Origin: Heterocephalus glaber
Taxonomy: Eukaryota; Chordata; Mammalia; Rodentia; Bathyergidae
Reading direction: 5' to 3'
Length of the DNA stretch: 64,000 bases
Assembly: GCF_000247695.1 (NCBI RefSeq)
Contig: NW_004624795.1
Coordinates: forward strand, 5,046,135 to 5,110,134
Shown piece by piece: positions 21,766 through 32,384 of the stretch. The translations under genes were made by a program, and so were the position numbers. The notes beneath the pieces were generated by a model that did no database searches, was not told the origin of the DNA, and saw only the letters and a program-made list of their open reading frames with translations. The stretch's first letter is position 1. Every line of letters starts with the position of its first letter.

Positions 21766-23579
21766 AAGGGGGTCTTTCGATTTCAGGCTCAAAGGACCAC
21801 TATGACCTTCCCCTTCAGGAGGAGAAATTTTCTTGCAAAATAGGTCCCCCCCCCAGCCCACCAATGGAATAAGAGTGAGGTCTCCTCTCTCCCATATGCA
21901 CCTCTCTGGCTCCACGTACACCTCCCTGCCCCCCAGACACACACTTACCCACAGCCCACCTCTCTCCTCTCCCTTCTCCTCCTGCTTCTGCTTAGTTCCT
22001 GGAGGTGCAGAAATAGTCTGCAGGGGTGGGGTGGGGGTGGGGTGGGCGCGGAGCCCTTCTCCAAGCCCCCGTACTCCTCGGCTTCCAATTCTTCCGCCTG
22101 TGCCCATTAGGACTAAGATTCCCTTCCAACTCTTCTCTCCCACTCTCGGGGTATTTATTTTAGTGGGACGCACTCCCCCCTCTTCCAAAATAACCAACAA
22201 GGTTTCTAAAGGGACCAGCTTGAAAAGGAACACTTTCTAAGTCCTTATTACACATGGGTCAAGAATGGGCCTTTGCACTTCAATTCCCTTTCTTCGCTTT
22301 TGTGGTGCCTCTGAAGGGCAGAAGGAAGGGCTGGGTGAAGAAGGCTCCAGAGTTGAGTGGAGCCACCAGGGGGACTTGGGTTCCTGGTGTTGTTGCTACC
22401 CTAGGAAGCCACATGCTACTGGCTCTTTGGGCATAGGCTCTACAGACAAAGACCTGGGCCGGGTCGAAGGTTTCTACACAAAAGAAGTGGACACCCAGCC
22501 TCTCTCCCCGGATCACACCGTGTCTCTGCCCCTCCGCCCAACACACCAGCGAAAACAGCTGGAGATCTGAGGCGGAGAAGAAAGAGGGGAAGGAAAGCTT
22601 TGAAGTGGCCTGGCAGCCGGGTCCCTATTTCCAGGTGCTGTTAGCACCCTGGGCTTCCAAGCAACACACAACAGAGACCCCCAGTGTGTGGGGTGCATGT
22701 TAAAGGGTTCAATGCCCCGAGGAGAGAAAGGCACCCGCAGGAGAGACGTCCACTGACTTCTCCATCTCAAAGACAAACAAAACCAAAAATCCCCCAAACT
22801 TCGCAAGTTCCAATCAGAATCCCAGTCCTTGGCTGCAGCACAGAGCAGCAGAGGAGGGCAAAAGGGAAGCAAAGGAGACATTCCTCAGAAGCCGGCCAGC
22901 CTCGCATTCCGCCTTATCTGGCTTCGGCAGTTCTGTGGCCGAAGGACAGGGATGAGGGGAGCGCAGATGAGCTGGGGGTGGGGGGGTGGGGCTGGGGCCC
23001 CCCCTGCTTGAGGTCTGAACCAAAAATGACTCCATGGGGAGAAAGTTGAAGACCTTGTCACCATATCAACCTCAAAGAAAGAGCCAGAAAGTGTCGTCAC
23101 CCTAAGAAACCCCAAAGAAACAGCCCCTCCAGAAGGTCTGGCTGCTGCAGTGGGGTCCCCCAGGAAGGCACTGGAATCCCGCCCCTCCCCACAGGGTGGG
23201 GGCGCCAGACTCTGTAGGGGGGGTCGGCTTTGATTGTCCAGATACAAAACACAGACTGGTATTGAATTCGGCTCCATCCTGATTGCAGGCCCTGCTCTGG
23301 CTCTGGCTCTAGTTAAGACCAGGACCTGCAAGGTCCTGGCTACAAATTCATTAAAAATGGTGCGCCAAAGATAAACACTAAAGTCCACAAGAAAAAGAAA
23401 AGAAAAGAAAAGAAGAAATGTGTGTGAGAGGAGGAATAAGCAGGAGCACAGCAAGAGAGTCATCTTCAAAACCAAGAGATTCTTTTTAAGGACAGGACAC
23501 AAGAAAGCAAAATGACACGAAGGCAGGCCAGGCAGGTTCTGTTAAAAATGTCCCCCACTCTTGCCCTCCTTTCGGATCC

Positions 23580-23760
23580 TGGGAATGTCCACGTTCAAAT
23601 AAACAAGCGCCCGAGCGAGAGAGCCGAGCGCTTTTCTTGCTGCCAATAAAGCGAACGTTTAGACTGTGAGAAAGGAGAGATTGATTTACGAATCTGAACG
23701 CGCCGGTTTTATGGCTGATCACAAATCCGTCAGCGCTCAGCTCACACTGGGAAACTTCCC
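23580..23760. promoter_or_regulatory. Candidate conserved block with CCAAT, TGATTTAC and TTTATGGC
   Basis: Within 180 bases: AAATAAACAAG (forkhead-like), GCCAATAAAG, GATTGATTTACGA (PBX/HOX-like), and TTTATGGC at 23708-23715 followed by TGATCAC. CpGs are frequent despite the AT-rich cores. It is a strong candidate for a Hox-responsive enhancer about 7 kb downstream of HOXB4; the role is inference. Confidence 0.45.
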
Positions 23761-25375
23761 AACTTCCCAACTTGGTTTTCCAAGCAGACCTCCTCCTCAG
23801 CCGCCTCTTCCCGGGGAGACCCACCTTGGGTGCTGGGGTCGCCTCTGCCCAGGCTGGCAGGCAGGTGGCAGGCTGGGGAAGCCAGCGGGGAGGGCCCAGG
23901 GAATTGAGGGGAAGATGGGTCACAAGAGGAGAGGTCCTTCTCCTGGGGTGGCCACTGGGACTGCAGAAAGTGCGCCCGCAGGCAGCTGTCAGCTCTCAAA
24001 AAGGTTAGGGTCTTGGAGTAAGGGAAAGGACAGATCTTGTGTTTGGGCCTAGGGGGGTTGAAACCCTTGTGAACCCCAGCCTTCCCCTCTTTGTCTCCCC
24101 ACTGATTCTTTTTGCTGAACCCCTAATCCTCACATTATAGAGAGCAGTTTGTAAAGTCCCGGGCAACTGGGTCCTCAGTCACTGGGGCCTACAGAGGGCC
24201 CAAAACGGTTATCTGCCTTTCTAGGTGAGTAGAAGCCTTTCCCAGGCCCCAGTATTTTTCAGAAATAGGCCAGTTTGCCTTTCTGTTTCCCCCTTTCCCA
24301 CCTGAGGCCTCCAGCTTCTCCATTTAGGCTACCCAGGGACAAAATAAAAGAAGATACCTATCCCTCCAGTTATTTCTTGCCTGAGCCCAGGGTCCAACTT
24401 ACAAGAAATAATTTATGAAATGCAAACCAACACCCCCCAACACACATCCCAGCAAGGTTCTGTCTCTCCTATTCCTAACTCAAGGGGAGTAATTCCTCTT
24501 CCCAGCCAGAATCAGGCTCTCTCCCTGCTCCTGAGAGGATGCCCTGCTGGTGTGTGGATTTTTAAGATGAAGCAAACAGAATACAAATTTGGGACGGCTC
24601 TCCATATCCAGTTCCCCTCTTAGCAGATTTCCCACTCAACTCTTGACATTAAGTTTCTGAAAACTTTGGCTCCTGTGGCAGACCTGGCCCTGGGAGGGGT
24701 AAGAGAAGCCTGCATTGCATCCCTCTCATTTGTCTTGCTGCTGGGGAGCCGGTGAGATACCTCAAGGACTCACTCAGAGCATTTGGGAACAGAGGAAGAG
24801 GATAAAGATGATAATAGAAATAGCTTTCTAGACAAAGGAACCTCAGACATTGAGTTGAGAGTCTGTGGATTTGGATATGGGGAAGGGAGGACATCAAAGG
24901 AATATTCGTTCATGGTGGGGGCCAACTCCTTACAACACACCCCACCATGAGCTTGTTCCTCTGGCCCTCGGCAGCCCTGTGCATTGCGCCTGTCCAAGTC
25001 TTTATATAGCATCCATATCCCTTTGTCTTTCTTCCCTGAGCTCCCTCCTGGGGAAGCTGGAAAGGAGGCTTGAGCTGATCACGGGAGGAGGCAGAGAGGG
25101 GGCTGGAGCCTGGTCTGGGAAGGACTATGCACCCTACTACCCCACACTACTAACACACTCGTACCTGGGTATTAGACATCCGGGCTAGCACTTTTATTCC
25201 TTTTCTCCTTGAAGGATGGTTATGGAAAAATAATCCAGGAATTCCAAGCTAGCAAAGAAGGAAGGTTTTGGGGGCCTGAGGGAAACAGGAGGAGATGGAG
25301 CACAAGAAGGTCCAGGGACCTCTCCCTGCAGAGGTGTGAGTGTCCCTCCCGGGCAGGAGGCAGGGGCCAGCACAA

Positions 25376-25440
25376 TGTCCAGTCTCACAGAGGTCAAGGG
25401 GCTTCCGAGGTCATTTTGTGGTTCTAATACTGAGCTAATC
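25376..25440 (-). mobile_element. Probable MIR-derived fragment
   Basis: CTCACAGAGGTCAAGGGGCT and the following GAGGTCA resemble the antisense MIR segment that reads CACAGAGGTTAAGTAACTTG then AAGGTCA. The match is short and divergent. Confidence 0.35.
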
Positions 25441-26301
25441 GCCTAGAAAACGTGGCCTCTCCATGAACTCTCTCTCCTGCCAGCCTCACTAAGAGAGGCC
25501 TCAGGGAAAAAGGGCCAGCGCTTCAGGTCTGAGGCAGAGCCCAGGGACTCAGGCCTGCAGAGCCAGGCCCGAAAGAGAAGTCAGCAGAGCCCCCAGGCAG
25601 GGAGAGCAGGAGAAAAGCGGACTGAACACCGCGCCTCAGGGAAGGGGGCTGAGCAGAAGAGCGGCCTGGCCCGAGGAAGCACACCTGGCCTGGAACTCAG
25701 CCCGCTTCTCAGGAGAACACAGATTTGTCTCAAAGCTCAAGCTACACACAAGAAGAAAAGCGAACGCATCCACTTCTCCCCGTTCCAAGGCTGGGGCTTT
25801 CCATCGGAGAACTGGATTCCATTTTCCCAGGAGGCAGCAGTGAAGTCTCGCTGTAAACAGGCAGAGAGGACACAGGCCCCCCAGTGTAGACAATTGGAAT
25901 CCCAGGAAAGCCCGGAGTACACATGCACCTCGACAGACACACACGGGCACCATGCTGGCTGGCTCTCCCCAGCAGCCTGCATTTTCCAAAACCAGAAAAG
26001 CGCTTCGGAGCCACCTCTCCGACAGCCTCATCTGGGGTTCTTCAGGGGGCCCCGACACCTCCGTCCCCACCAGTTCAAACACCCTCCAGGTGTCTGAGGC
26101 TCAGGCCACCTCTGACCCAAACATCAGTCATCATAAAAGCAGCAAATCTGACCAAGTGTCCACCATAAAAACCCTCGAAGATAGTTGAAAAAGAAAAAAG
26201 AGGAGGCAAGAGAGTGTTTCTTCTGTCGCTTCTGAAAAGAACTCATAAAACCATCAAAAAAAAAAAAAAAAAAAGCCAGCCCAGGCCGGGGGCTTTGTTA
26301 C

Positions 26302-26900
26302 CTTTGCGCCTCTGGCCTCCTCTTGCCCCAGCTCCGCTGGTCCCATTCATGATGAGCAGCTTCTTCCAAAGTGAGAGAAAAAAGCTCTCAACTTTAGGGT
26401 TCCAAATTTTTTCCCCCTCGCAGATCCGGGGAGAGACTGCTAACACTTTTTTCCCCCAACAGCCGGTCTGCGGAGATTTGCTGTTGAATAATAACAAAGG
26501 AGAGAGGATACGTATTTAAAGAAAAGAAGTGATTAATGGTTTTCTGTATAATTCTCACATTTTTCTTAGCTCTTGTCTACACAGAATGGCTGTGAACTTT
26601 AAGCTCCATAGAAGTCTTTTTTAAAAAATTCTATTCATACCTTCCAAGGAGCAGCTTTGATTTAGTTCTTTAGAGACATTCCTGGGGGGGTGTATGCTTT
26701 TTAAGAACTATTTTCCCCTCAACTAAGGGGCTTCGAATCTCTTTGCAGCTAAAACATCACACCGCGATACCAACGAAACAAAACTTGCCCCTCAGCCTTC
26801 TCCAGGCCCTGAGCGATTTTTTTTAAATGAATCTCCAGGCTGCCTATAAACCCACAATTCAACCACCCTTTCCCGCGCTGGGGACACCAGGCCTGTCCCT
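26302..26900 (-). other. HOXB3: Candidate distal untranslated first exon of HOXB3
   Basis: The minus strand has a good donor, GCGCAAAG|GTAACA, with the exon ending at 26302, and a second donor, TTGGAAG|GTATGA, with its exon ending at 26641. Around 26510-26520 the minus strand has TTTAAATACG, a possible TATA-like element. The interval to the HOXB4 3' end is about 1.1-1.5 kb, close to the human gap between the 5' end of HOXB3 and the 3' end of HOXB4 as I recall it. The 5' boundary is uncertain; no protein is claimed. Confidence 0.4.
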
Positions 26901-27289
26901 TGCCAGGCCCTGCCTAGCTTGCCACCACCACGGCTATGAACCAAGGAATGCAAAATAAATAACAATAAAACATGTGCGTGAGATTGGCTGTTTTTATTTT
27001 CTGAAGGATAAGACCAAAAAAAACAACAACCTTTTGATTGTATATGTTCTCCGGAGCACCGAGCTTTTTGGTGGTGGGGTGGTGGCATCACCCCGAACAA
27101 CCACGCACCTCAGGACCTGGGACCCCAAGCTCCAGGCTGACCTTTGGACATCTCAGCGGAGGGGCCCAAGCCTGACCAAGCTTCTGAGGATCACCTGCAC
27201 CCCTTCCCCTTCCCCCACTCCATTCTAGGGTGACTGGGACCTCAGAGACAAAAAGCTATTTGGCCCCCAGTCGTACTTTCCATACTTTC

Positions 27290-27500
27290 TATGAAAAAGA
27301 AAATGAAAATTAATACAGGAGCAGGGCTTCACAAAAGAGGCCATTTGTCTTCTTGATTATCTATTTGCTTGTCAGAGTTTGAGCTATGGCACCGGCTAGC
27401 TCTTTTGTAATATAAAAATACTCTGAAAACCTGCAAACACCCAGAAACATCTGTGCAAAAAATTAGACTCATTAAAGCCTTAAACACCTCAGAGGAAAGC
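27290..27500. promoter_or_regulatory. Candidate enhancer block 3' of HOXB4
   Basis: Complex AT-rich sequence with TTGATTATCTATTTGC near 27352, TAATATAAAAATA near 27407 and CATTAAAGCC near 27470, directly next to a microsatellite. No reading frame or repeat explains it. Confidence 0.38.
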
Positions 27501-27546
27501 GATACCTTCTTAGGCAGGGAGGAAAAGGGCCAGTCTGGAAGAATCC

Positions 27547-27549
<3 letters not shown>

Positions 27550-27589
<40 letters not shown>
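27550..27589. repeat. (TC)n microsatellite
   Basis: About 20 perfect TC units. Confidence 0.97.
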
Positions 27590-27590
<1 letters not shown>

Positions 27591-28030
27591 ATAACCAAAG
27601 AGCTGTTTGTCTAGGAGGAGACAGCTTAACCGCATTTTATTTGCTTATGACAAATAAATCATGATATGAAAGGCTTTGCCGTACTTAAGCCTCTTGTGTC
27701 CTACGAAGAAACATTCCCCCCACACACACATTAGGGATTGGAATCAGCCCTCCCAGGCCTTCCAAACCATTTTTGGACTGGAAGGAAAAAAATTAAAAGC
27801 CCCAAACAAAACACACCCATCCCAAAAGGGAAATAAACCAGCTACCACAATTTGGAATCCTCTGAGACAGAAATTCCCATTGGATCCCTGGGCAGGGAAT
27901 ATCTGCGACCACATATAACATGAAGCCAAAGCCTGGAGGGCACTTAACGTACACCCTGGGTGGCATCTGTCCACATCTTTACCTCCAGGTTTCAACAAAA
28001 ACACGGATGTGATGGCGGTCACAAGAAACC

Positions 28031-29194
28031 AAACATTTATTTCTATTGTCACTCTGTACAGGACACAAATGTTCACGCCAAGGAAAGGTTCTAGACTCCA
28101 GGCGGCCCCAGAGGGGTAGGAAGGCGCCTGGTTTGGAATGTCAGAGAGAGGACAGGAGAGAGGACGCACATGACAAAAAATAATCGTAATAATAATATTA
28201 ATAATAATAATAAACAATGCACAAGGATAAGCTAAGGGAGAGGACTCACAAGTCGGCCTCCCTGAGCGGGAGTGCCACATTTTATTTCCTAGTTTCACAT
28301 TCATTTTCAGTTTAAGAGAGAGGCCTCTGCCTTACAACTCTGGATTGGCCAGAGGGTAGAGCCCAGACCCCAGCCCTGCCAAGCATGGCTCCGCACTTGG
28401 TCGTCTGGGTGAATCTTTTTATGCTTGGACTCAGTTTCCCTGCCTGCCCCTGCGTTGTCAAGGCCGCCCCTTCCCCACGTGTCCCCATCCTCCTGGCCCT
28501 CATCCACCCCAGAGTGGGAGCAGGGGGCGAGCAGTCAATTGTCCCCTGTGAACAGGCACGCAGGAGGAGCGAGGTCGTGTGTGTTTGTTTGTTACCGTGG
28601 CCACAACACTGGGCTATCTGGCAGTCACGGGGTGGTTTCGCTGGGAGTCAGGAGGGGGACAAAGAAAGAACATCCAGGCTGTCTTCCAGCGGCAGCGGCA
28701 GCAGCAGAGGGGCGGCCTGGCCGGCCTCATTTGTTAGCTGAGTGTCGAGGTAACGGTCGCCACCGAGGCCGAGGCGAGGCCGTCCTCTCCTCTCTCCTCG
28801 GTGGAGTAAACAAGACAGATGGGCCGGGCCTGGCGTGATTAAAGATGAAACGTGGATCCATCTTCGCCAAAGCTGCAAACGAAGAGCTGCAGCCTCCTCC
28901 TACTTCTCTTTCTCTTTCTTCCTTCTTCCTTTTTTCTTTTCTTTTTTTAAAGGAAGAAAGCAAGAGATTGGATCTTGCTTCTGGGGGGGGGCCTCGCCCG
29001 GCCCCCTATTGTCATTTCTATAAATAAAGCTCCCCTACCCCTCCTCCTCCGCGTTTATTCATACATAGACGAAGTGGGGGGAGGTCAGGTAGGCTGTGGG
29101 GGCCCAGGCCGGCCGCTCCGCACCCCCTGCGCCCCCATCCGCGCTGGCGGCGCGCCCCCGCCCCCAGGTCCGTCGCTGCAGCTTGGGGGGCGCA
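28031..29194 (-). other. HOXB4: HOXB4 3' untranslated region
   Basis: About 1.15 kb following the HOXB4 stop. Minus-strand AATAAA at 28041-28036 is the likely signal; a much closer one at 29059-29054 would give a very short UTR. A TAA run (about 28185-28214) and a CT-rich tract (about 28907-28950) lie inside. Length fits the known mammalian HOXB4 transcript. Confidence 0.62.
28036..28041 (-). terminator. HOXB4: Polyadenylation signal of HOXB4
   Basis: AATAAA on the minus strand, 1.15 kb beyond the stop codon. Confidence 0.5.
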
Positions 29195-30736
29195 CTAGAG
29201 CGCGGGGGGGCCTCCGTTGGGCCGGCCAGGGGGCCCTCCGGCTGCGCCGCCGGCGGTGCCGCCCGAGCGGATCTTGGTGTTGGGCAACTTGTGGTCTTTT
29301 TTCCACTTCATGCGCCGGTTCTGGAACCAGATCTTGATCTGGCGCTCGGACAAGCAGAGCGCGTGGGCGATTTCCACCCTCCGGCGTCTCGTCAGGTAGC
29401 GGTTGTAGTGAAATTCCTTCTCCAGCTCCAGGACCTGCTGGCGGGTGTAGGCGGTCCGAGAGCGCTTGGGCTCCCCGCCGGCGTAATTGGGGTTTACTGG
29501 ACACACACAGAGACAGGGAGAAAGAGAAAGTTTTATTGCCCCGAAAGGGAGGAGGGAGCGCCCTTTCTTCTAGCTAAGGCGGCGGCGCCCTCCCTCTCTC
29601 TCCCACCACCTCCAGTGTGGAGCAAAACGCTCCTGGGGAAGGCAGCCGCACGCCGGAGAAAGAAAGACCTCGGAGCCATGCGGGGCTGGGCTGTCAGCGT
29701 GCTTGTTCGCGTGTCTAAGGAAGCGGGGAGGAATCCTGCGAGGTTTTCCTCAGCCCTCTCTCCCCCTTGGCCTGGGGCCTCGGATGGGAGAATGGGGGGC
29801 AGGCAAGGGAGGGTGTTGCCCTAAACCTTTCCCCTGTTCAGTGCCCACCCTCGCTGGCCCCAGTAAAAACTTTTGCACACTTCCCCAGTCAGCCTGGAAG
29901 AAAGGGAGGAGGAAAAAAATACTGGGAGTTGCCTGCAGCCTCTTGCTTAAATACGGATTACTACCTCCTCCTTCTCCTCCTCCTCCACCTCCCACACACC
30001 CCCTCCCCAACTTCCAACTTCACTGGGACTCCATCTCCTCGGCGAAAAGTCGCTGGTGAGAATAGGGCAGAGGATGGAGAACCGACTTCAAAGGCGCAGG
30101 CCCCACCAGGCCATAAAAATTTATGGGGGATGTAATTATGTGGCTCTGAAAACAGGCGACAGTAAATCTCTGGCAATGGCGAGTTTATAGCGGGGACAAT
30201 TGGCTTCCCCAGCCCCCTCCCCCCATGCCTCCGGGTCCCTTCGCTGGAAAGCGCCGGGGGGTGGGAGGGGAAGGGGCGCCCACGCACTCACCCGTGCTCA
30301 CGTGAACTTTGCGCATCCAGGGGTAGACGACGGGCTCTTTGCACGCGGAGTGGGACGGGCTGGGGTGCAGGGGGTTCTGGGCGCAGGGAGGCGGCGGGGG
30401 GCTGCTGCTGACCGCCTCGCGGCGCTGGCCGGGCTCCGGGAGGAGGGCCCCGGTGGGTGGCGGCGCGGGAGCCCGAGGGGACAGTCCGGGAGGGGGCGGC
30501 GGCGGCGGCGGCGGCGGCGGCCCAGGGGCCCGGCAGGCCGCGTAGCGCTGCACGGTGCACGCCGCGCGCCGCCCGAAGCCCGCCTCCGGCTGGAAGCTGC
30601 TCTCTCGCCTCTGGCCGCCGGCGTAGTACCCGGGCGAGTGGTCGCTGGGTAGGTAATCGCCCTGTGAATATTCCTCGCACGGAGGGAACTTGGGGTCGAC
30701 ATAGTTTGAGTTGATCAAAAAAGAACTCATAGCCAT
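29195..30736 (-). CDS. HOXB4: Homeobox protein Hox-B4 (two exons)
   Basis: Nuclear transcription factor of paralogue group 4, known for hindbrain and neck patterning and for self-renewal of blood stem cells. Exons are 30736-30292 and 29496-29195, giving 248 residues against 251 in human as recalled. The ATG at 30736 gives [16 protein letters not shown], the family start; an in-frame ATG-like extension 7 codons upstream is not needed. A proline tract of about eleven residues follows a conserved cysteine-containing segment. The PBX-binding YPWM is at 138-141. The donor is CACGG|GTGAGT and the acceptor is TGTGTCCAG|TAAACC, phase 1. The homeodomain, about 158-217, has [20 protein letters not shown] and the helix [14 protein letters not shown]. 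The tail ends [14 protein letters not shown] and CRAPG differ from my recollection of human SQSDYLPS and CRDPG. Confidence 0.98.
29497..30291 (-). promoter_or_regulatory. HOXB4: HOXB4 intron with enhancer-like core
   Basis: A 795-base intron. Its acceptor-distal third holds GCCATAAA starting at 30110 and the near-palindrome CCATAAAAATTTATGG (30111-30126), then TGTAATTATG (about 30131-30140). In mouse the Hoxb4 intron carries a conserved tissue enhancer that responds to Hox proteins. I infer this is the counterpart from position and motif content. Confidence 0.55.
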
Positions 30737-30880
30737 TAATTTCTGGGAATTGCCCACAAAATATACTAAAATTTATTCCGACCCCTGACTCGTTTTCCTG
30801 TTTCCGAAAGCCCTCCTACTTACTGTCAAGTGAACAAAGTTAGGGCCCCACGTGATCCTCCGAGCCAATGGCCACCCCGC
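30737..30880 (-). promoter_or_regulatory. HOXB4: HOXB4 promoter
   Basis: Upstream of the HOXB4 ATG, an E-box CACGTG at 30849-30854 is followed 10 bases further by CCAAT at 30865-30869 (ATTGG in sense). The human HOXB4 promoter is known to be driven by USF and NF-Y through such sites. An AT-rich segment with AATAAATTTTAG sits between them and the start codon, about 35-50 bases upstream of it. Confidence 0.65.
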
Positions 30881-32274
30881 CTGCGATTCCCGGATAAGGA
30901 AATCTGCTCACCCAGACCCTACTCCAGCCAAAGAGGTTTATTTCCCTTCTTCGCTTCCCCCTCCCCACCCAGCCGACACCAGGATTTACATAGGGCTCCT
31001 GCAGGGCGACCCCTCCTCGCCGCGGTCTCCCGGAGATCGGAGAGGCACAGAGCGCAGGAGAAAGCGAGGGCGAGCAGGTTGCGACCGAGGGCCTGCTTGC
31101 TGGGTCGCAGGGCAGAGCACGATCCCCGCATGCCCGCCCTCGAAGTTGGGGTTCCCGATGTAGCCCCTCCTGTCCTGCCTCACCTCTGCCTGGCATTCGG
31201 TGCCTTCCAAAGGGCTCCATCTCCTCCCTGGGGAGAGAGGGAGCCCGTGCGCCCGGCGTCCGCGTGGGGAGTTCAGTGGCTGGTGGACTGGGGGCTCCTC
31301 CTCGAAATGGGGAGCCCACTGGGGGCGAGGGGCGCTGAGCTTGGGGCTTTTCTCTGCAGCCAGATGAGGAGGGGTAGGGGGTGAGCCAGGAGGCGTGGGG
31401 AGCAGGAGGGCGGGTGCGCGGAGGGACTTGTCAGAGATGAATGGAAGCGCTAGCGGATCGATAGAAAATGCATGCACTAATTCGGGGAGACCTCGCCTTC
31501 CAAGTCGCATTTAGCTGCGCTGTTAGCTTGACCGCGTCAGTCAGTCCGTCTATCCCCCTTCACCTAGCCACTCCTCCAGCCCATGGCCGGCGAAACGACT
31601 TGGTTCCCCAAGGTGAAGATGAGCGCTGGAGTCAAAATACCTGCAACTTATGAGAGCAAATTGAATAACAACTTGCTAATTCCAGAACCAACCGAGCAAA
31701 ACTAACTGTGACGCCGAGTCGTTCTAATTGCGCTAATGCCGCAGCCTCCGCGGTTAGAGAATCCTCCCCTCCCGGTGGTGCTGGGGTCAGACGCCCTAGC
31801 CCTGAGGCCCCCCCCCCAGACACAATAACACCCCCGGCAATCGCGTATTTCCAAGGCGTCATGTTCTGAACCCAAACGGAAAGTCGACCCCAGCATCCCT
31901 TTGAACAGCGAATTTTCTTTGCCTTCGCACACTGCAGAAAACAGTCTTTTAAAAAAAAAATTTTTTTTTTTTTTTTGCAATAAAGCCCCCTCCGGCCCAG
32001 AGGCAAAAAGAGGTGGACTTGGGATGACAGGATAAATCAGGATAAATTAAAAACATCATCAACAACAGTAACTTCTTAAGACAAGTGAAAAAGGTTCAAA
32101 GCTCCCAGGGGCAGACAGGAGCTGAGTTCAGGTGGAAGGTTGTTCCATCTCTAACCGATGAAAGGAGGAAAGGAAAAAAGAAGAAAGAAAACGGAAGAAG
32201 TCTTCTCGTGCTCAGTCATTAAATTGTCCTCATTTAGAAAAATAATATATATATTTTTTCTTTCTGGAAAAAAA
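30881..32274. other. HOXB4-miR-10a interval
   Basis: GC-rich and CpG-rich up to about 31480, continuing the HOXB4 promoter island, then AT-richer with TAATTGCGCTAATGCC near 31725 and A/T homopolymers at 31950-31977. Overlapping open frames in the CpG island on both strands are shadows. No gene is supported besides a possible transcribed leader of the miR-10a/HOXB4 transcripts. Confidence 0.55.
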
Positions 32275-32384
32275 TGAGCGGAGTGTTTATGTCAACTACA
32301 TATTCCCCTAGATACGAATTTGTGACCACAAAATTCCTTACACAAATTCGGACCTACAGGGTATATACAGAAGACAGACAGATC
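32275..32384 (-). ncRNA. MIR10A: miR-10a precursor hairpin, with a variant base in the mature arm
   Basis: The minus strand matches the 110-base mammalian mir-10a precursor almost end to end, in its usual place upstream of HOXB4. The mature 5' arm lies at 32363-32341 and the 3' arm at 32322-32301. The 3' arm, both flanks and the loop match my recollection of the human sequence. The mature 5' arm differs at one base: position 11 is G (plus-strand C at 32353) where the family has A. The seed (positions 2-8) is intact. In the hairpin G11 faces U, so A-U becomes a G-U wobble and the fold should survive. miR-10a represses targets including Hox mRNAs and is co-expressed with the cluster. A sequencing or assembly error cannot be ruled out from this sequence alone. 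Confidence 0.96.

Larger units (their letters stand above)
21766..26250. other. HOXB3 5' intron, distal part
   Basis: No coding gene is supported. Contents seen: a TG/GGGGTG-rich short run near 22022-22046, an AAAAG run near 23392-23415, a regulatory-looking block at 23580-23760, and a probable MIR-derived fragment at about 25376-25440. The rest is ordinary non-repetitive intron. Confidence 0.6.
26901..28030. other. HOXB3-HOXB4 intergenic region
   Basis: No gene is seen. The stretch is AT-rich with AACAATAAAACATG near 26960. It holds a DR1-like nuclear-receptor motif (TGACCT-T-TGGACA, 27138-27150), a complex AT-rich block at about 27290-27500, a TC microsatellite at 27550-27589 and another AT-rich block near 27610-27680. 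In mouse the interval 3' of Hoxb4 carries neural enhancers, so these blocks are reasonable candidates. Confidence 0.55.

Noticed and set aside
25391..25413. Two AGGTCA half sites as a possible RARE
   Set aside because: Spacing is 11 bases, not 1, 2 or 5, and the segment looks like a MIR remnant, whose consensus has similar repeats.
29096..29824. 242-residue plus-strand frame opposite HOXB4 exon 2
   Set aside because: Shadow of the homeobox exon; contains the reverse-strand echo seen over every homeobox here.
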